From Roseitranquillus sp963749675 (GTDB lineage Bacteria > Pseudomonadota > Alphaproteobacteria > Rhodobacterales > Rhodobacteraceae): DNA of 64,000 nucleotides. Below, piece after piece: positions 61,674 through 64,000 of the stretch. Below the pieces are notes generated by a model. That model was not told the origin of the DNA and did no database searches. It worked only from the letters and a program-made list of their open reading frames with translations. The position numbers were made by a program, and so were the translations under genes. The stretch is taken from contig CAVVNT010000001.1 of NCBI GenBank assembly GCA_963749675.1, positions 496,001-560,000 of the forward strand, given 5' to 3'. Numbering within the stretch: position 1 is the first letter of the stretch; every line of letters starts with the position of its first letter.

Positions 61674-64000
61674 GTGAGCGTTGCGACGGCCGTTCCGCAC
61701 GACGCCGCGGCGCTGCACGTCACCGGCCAGGCGCGCTACGTCGACGACATTCCGACCGCGTCGGGCACGCTGCATCTCTGTTTCGGCCTGTCGGACACGG
61801 CCCATGGGCGGATCGCGGCGTTGGATCTCGACGATGTCCGTGCGGCACCGGGCGTAGCCGTGGTGCTGACGGCGGCGGACCTGCCGCACGCCAACGACGT
61901 CTCGCCGTCGATCCAAGACGAGCCTCTGCTGGCGGACGGGATGGTGCACTACATGGGTCAGCCCATCTTCCTCGTCGTGGCAGAGAGCCATCTCGCGGCG
62001 CGGCGGGCGGCGCGACTGGCACGGGTCAAGTTCGAGGCGCTGCCACCGATCCTGACGATCGACCAGGCGCTCGCGGCGGACAGCCGGTTCGAGGACGGCC
62101 CGCGCGTATACCGGAAGGGCGACGCAGGCGGCGCGCTGGCGCGCGCGCCGCGCAGGCTCGCGGGCCGAGTCGAGGTTGGCGGGCAGGAGCATTTCTACCT
62201 CGAGGGGCAGGCGGCGCTGGCGATCCCCCTGGAAGACGGCGAGATGCTGGTCCATTCCTCGACACAGCACCCGACGGAGGTACAGCACAAGGTCGCCGAG
62301 GCGCTGGGCCAGCCGATGGCGACGGTGCGGGTCGAGACCCGACGGATGGGCGGCGGCTTCGGCGGCAAGGAAAGCCAGGCCAACGCCCCGGCGGTCGCCT
62401 GCGCCGTTGCGGCCCGTGCGACGGGGCGGCCTTGCAAGATCCGCTACGACCGCGACGACGACATGGTCGTCACCGGCAAGCGCCACGACTTCCGCATCGA
62501 CTACGAGGTGGGCTTCGACGACGACGGGCGGATAGAGGGCATCGTCTTCCGCCAGTACGCCCGCTGCGGCTGGTGCCAGGACCTGAGCCTGCCGGTCGCC
62601 GACCGGGCGATGCTGCACGCCGACAACGCCTACCACCTGACCGACGTCTCGATCGAGAGCCACAGGCTGAAGACGAATACCCAGTCCGCGACCGCCTTCC
62701 GCGGCTTCGGCGGGCCGCAGGGGATGGTCGGGATCGAGCGGGTGATGGACGAGATCGCCCATGCGCTGGGATGTGACCCGCTGGAGGTCAGGCGCGCGAA
62801 CTACTATGCCGAGATGGTCGATCCGGTGGCGCCACCCGGCCGGGCGGAGGACCACCAGGGCGTTCCGCCGCACGACCGGGACCTCGCCAGCCGGGGCGGG
62901 CCGGAGCAGCCGGACCCGGCGCCGCCGGCGCGCGGCAGCCAGACGACGCCCTACCACATGGCGGTCGAGGACTTCGTTCTGAACGGGATCACCGCGCAGC
63001 TCGTCGCGACGTCGGACTATAACGCTCGCCGCGCCGCGGTTGCGGAATGGAACGCGCGCGAGCCGATCCTCAAGAGGGGCATCGCGCTCACACCGGTGAA
63101 GTTCGGTATCAGCTTCACGCTGACGCACCTGAACCAGGCCGGGGCGCTGGTGCACGTCTACCAGGACGGCTCCATCGCGATGAACCATGGCGGCACCGAG
63201 ATGGGGCAAGGTTTGTTCCGCAAGGTCAGCCAAGTGGCGGCGGCGCGGTTCGGCGTGGGCCTCGGGCGCGTGCGGATCACCGCGACCGACACCGGCAAAG
63301 TGCCGAACACCTCGGCCACCGCGGCGTCGTCGGGCTCCGACCTGAACGGCATGGCGGTGGCCGCTGCCTGCGACACGATACGCGACCGCATCGCCGCGCT
63401 GATCGCCGAGCGGCACCAGGCCGACCCGGCGATGGTGCGGTTCGCCGACGAGCGGGTCGAGGTCGTTGGCGAGGGCTACACATGGGAGGACGCGGTCGCG
63501 CTCGCCTACCAGAACCGGGTCAGCCTCTCCGCCACCGGGTTCTACAAGACGCCGAAGGTCGAATGGGACCGGATCGCCGGGCGCGGCCGCCCGTTCTTCT
63601 ACTTCGCGCAAGGGGCTGCGGTGTCCGAGGCCGTCATCGATACCCTGACCGGCGAGAACCGGATCCTGCGCGTCGACATCCTCCACGATTGCGGCGCCTC
63701 GCTGAACCCCGCCATCGACCTGGGCCAGATCGAGGGCGGGTTCGTGCAGGGCGCGGGCTGGCTCACGACGGAGGAACTCGTCTGGACCGACGATGGACGC
63801 CTCGCGACGCATGCGCCCTCTACCTACAAGATCCCGGCCTGTTCGGACCGGCCAAGGGTGTTCAACGTGGCGCTCTGGAATGGCGCGAACCGCGAGGACA
63901 CCATTTATCGCTCCAAGGCGGTGGGGGAGCCGCCGCTGATGCTTGGCCTGTCTGCCTGGTTGGCGCTTTCCGACGCCTGTGCCGCATGCGGCCCAAACTA
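61674..64000 (+). CDS. xdhB: Xanthine dehydrogenase large (molybdopterin) subunit, truncated by window end
   Basis: Starts with GTG (VSVATAVPHDAAALHVTGQARYVDDIP), the conserved XdhB beginning, and runs off the window after about 775 residues. Motifs: GRIAALDL, GQEHFYLEGQAALAIP, TQHPTEVQHKVAEALG, RMGGGFGGKESQ, AFRGFGGPQG (substrate arginine loop) and NHGGTEMGQGL with later HDCGASLNPAIDLGQIEGGF. After VRRANYYAEM a segment of about 40 Pro/Gly/Asp-rich residues (PVAPPGRAEDHQG... ARGSQTTPYHM) replaces the short loop normally seen before TPYxM. Oxidises hypoxanthine and xanthine to urate. Confidence 0.92.
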   Translation, partial: MSVATAVPHDAAALHVTGQARYVDDIPTASGTLHLCFGLSDTAHGRIAALDLDDVRAAPGVAVVLTAADLPHANDVSPSIQDEPLLADGMVHYMGQPIFLVVAESHLAARRAARLARVKFEALPPILTIDQALAADSRFEDGPRVYRKGDAGGALARAPRRLAGRVEVGGQEHFYLEGQAALAIPLEDGEMLVHSSTQHPTEVQHKVAEALGQPMATVRVETRRMGGGFGGKESQANAPAVACAVAARATGRPCKIRYDRDDDMVVTGKRHDFRIDYEVGFDDDGRIEGIVFRQYARCGWCQDLSLPVADRAMLHADNAYHLTDVSIESHRLKTNTQSATAFRGFGGPQGMVGIERVMDEIAHALGCDPLEVRRANYYAEMVDPVAPPGRAEDHQGVPPHDRDLASRGGPEQPDPAPPARGSQTTPYHMAVEDFVLNGITAQLVATSDYNARRAAVAEWNAREPILKRGIALTPVKFGISFTLTHLNQAGALVHVYQDGSIAMNHGGTEMGQGLFRKVSQVAAARFGVGLGRVRITATDTGKVPNTSATAASSGSDLNGMAVAAACDTIRDRIAALIAERHQADPAMVRFADERVEVVGEGYTWEDAVALAYQNRVSLSATGFYKTPKVEWDRIAGRGRPFFYFAQGAAVSEAVIDTLTGENRILRVDILHDCGASLNPAIDLGQIEGGFVQGAGWLTTEELVWTDDGRLATHAPSTYKIPACSDRPRVFNVALWNGANREDTIYRSKAVGEPPLMLGLSAWLALSDACAACGPN

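Noticed and set aside
61668..63812. Minus-strand frame of 714 codons opposite xdhB
   Set aside because: Shadow frame; the plus strand encodes the conserved molybdopterin subunit.

Overview
The window is GC-rich, gene-dense DNA that reads as an alphaproteobacterial chromosome, most likely Rhodobacterales-like. This is inferred from gene content: a 41-residue L36 protein, DNA polymerase IV with an N-terminal zinc knuckle, XdhA/XdhB, PrtD/HlyD-type secretion, a DUF3429 protein, and many ABC importers with C1/carnitine-type oxidative enzymes. No CRISPR array, rRNA, insertion sequence or phage gene was seen. There is one tRNA.

Layout. 1-8 kb: the C-terminus of an SLC12-like permease, then a minus-strand carbohydrate ABC operon (binding protein, SDR dehydrogenase, two permeases, RbsA-like ATPase, HIBADH-like dehydrogenase, ThuA-like protein) with a recognisable promoter and an 18-bp palindrome. 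8-18 kb: a divergent catabolic operon on the plus strand. It starts with a winged-helix regulator fused to a type-1 solute-binding domain, then an SDR, a creatinase-like M24 protein, E1 alpha and beta of a 2-oxoacid/acetoin-type dehydrogenase, a lipoyl-carrying E2-like protein, an aldehyde dehydrogenase and a separate lipoyl-less E2 acyltransferase. 18-30 kb: an FMN glutamate-synthase-like protein, DUF3429, EF-hand, parE, a PQQ-type ABC exporter pair, a D-2-hydroxyacid dehydrogenase and an SH3 protein. 29-34 kb: phosphomannomutase, type I secretion adaptor and ABC protein, rfbA. 34-37 kb: dinB, N-formylglutamate amidohydrolase, tRNA-Val, rpmJ. 37-50 kb: a long minus-strand branched-chain/aromatic acid ABC cluster (livFKMHG) bracketed by two acyl-CoA ligases, with an RTX protein lying inside it. 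50-53 kb: a probable type II restriction-modification pair (MT-A70 methylase and BglII-like nuclease). 53-64 kb: formate dehydrogenase alpha, CsbD, lipase-like protein, dimethylglycine/sarcosine-type dehydrogenase, xanthine dehydrogenase.

A strong caution applies to 8.4-19.5 kb. Every gene there is broken by single-base frame changes, mostly +1, at which the next frame continues the same protein without loss. At least nine more occur singly elsewhere. This looks like consensus error rather than decay, so those genes are annotated as whole coding regions with the breaks listed.

The most unusual biology is the split E2 organisation, the HTH-solute-binding fusion with its operator, the MT-A70/BglII-like restriction-modification pair, and a pair of palindromic operators upstream of livF.
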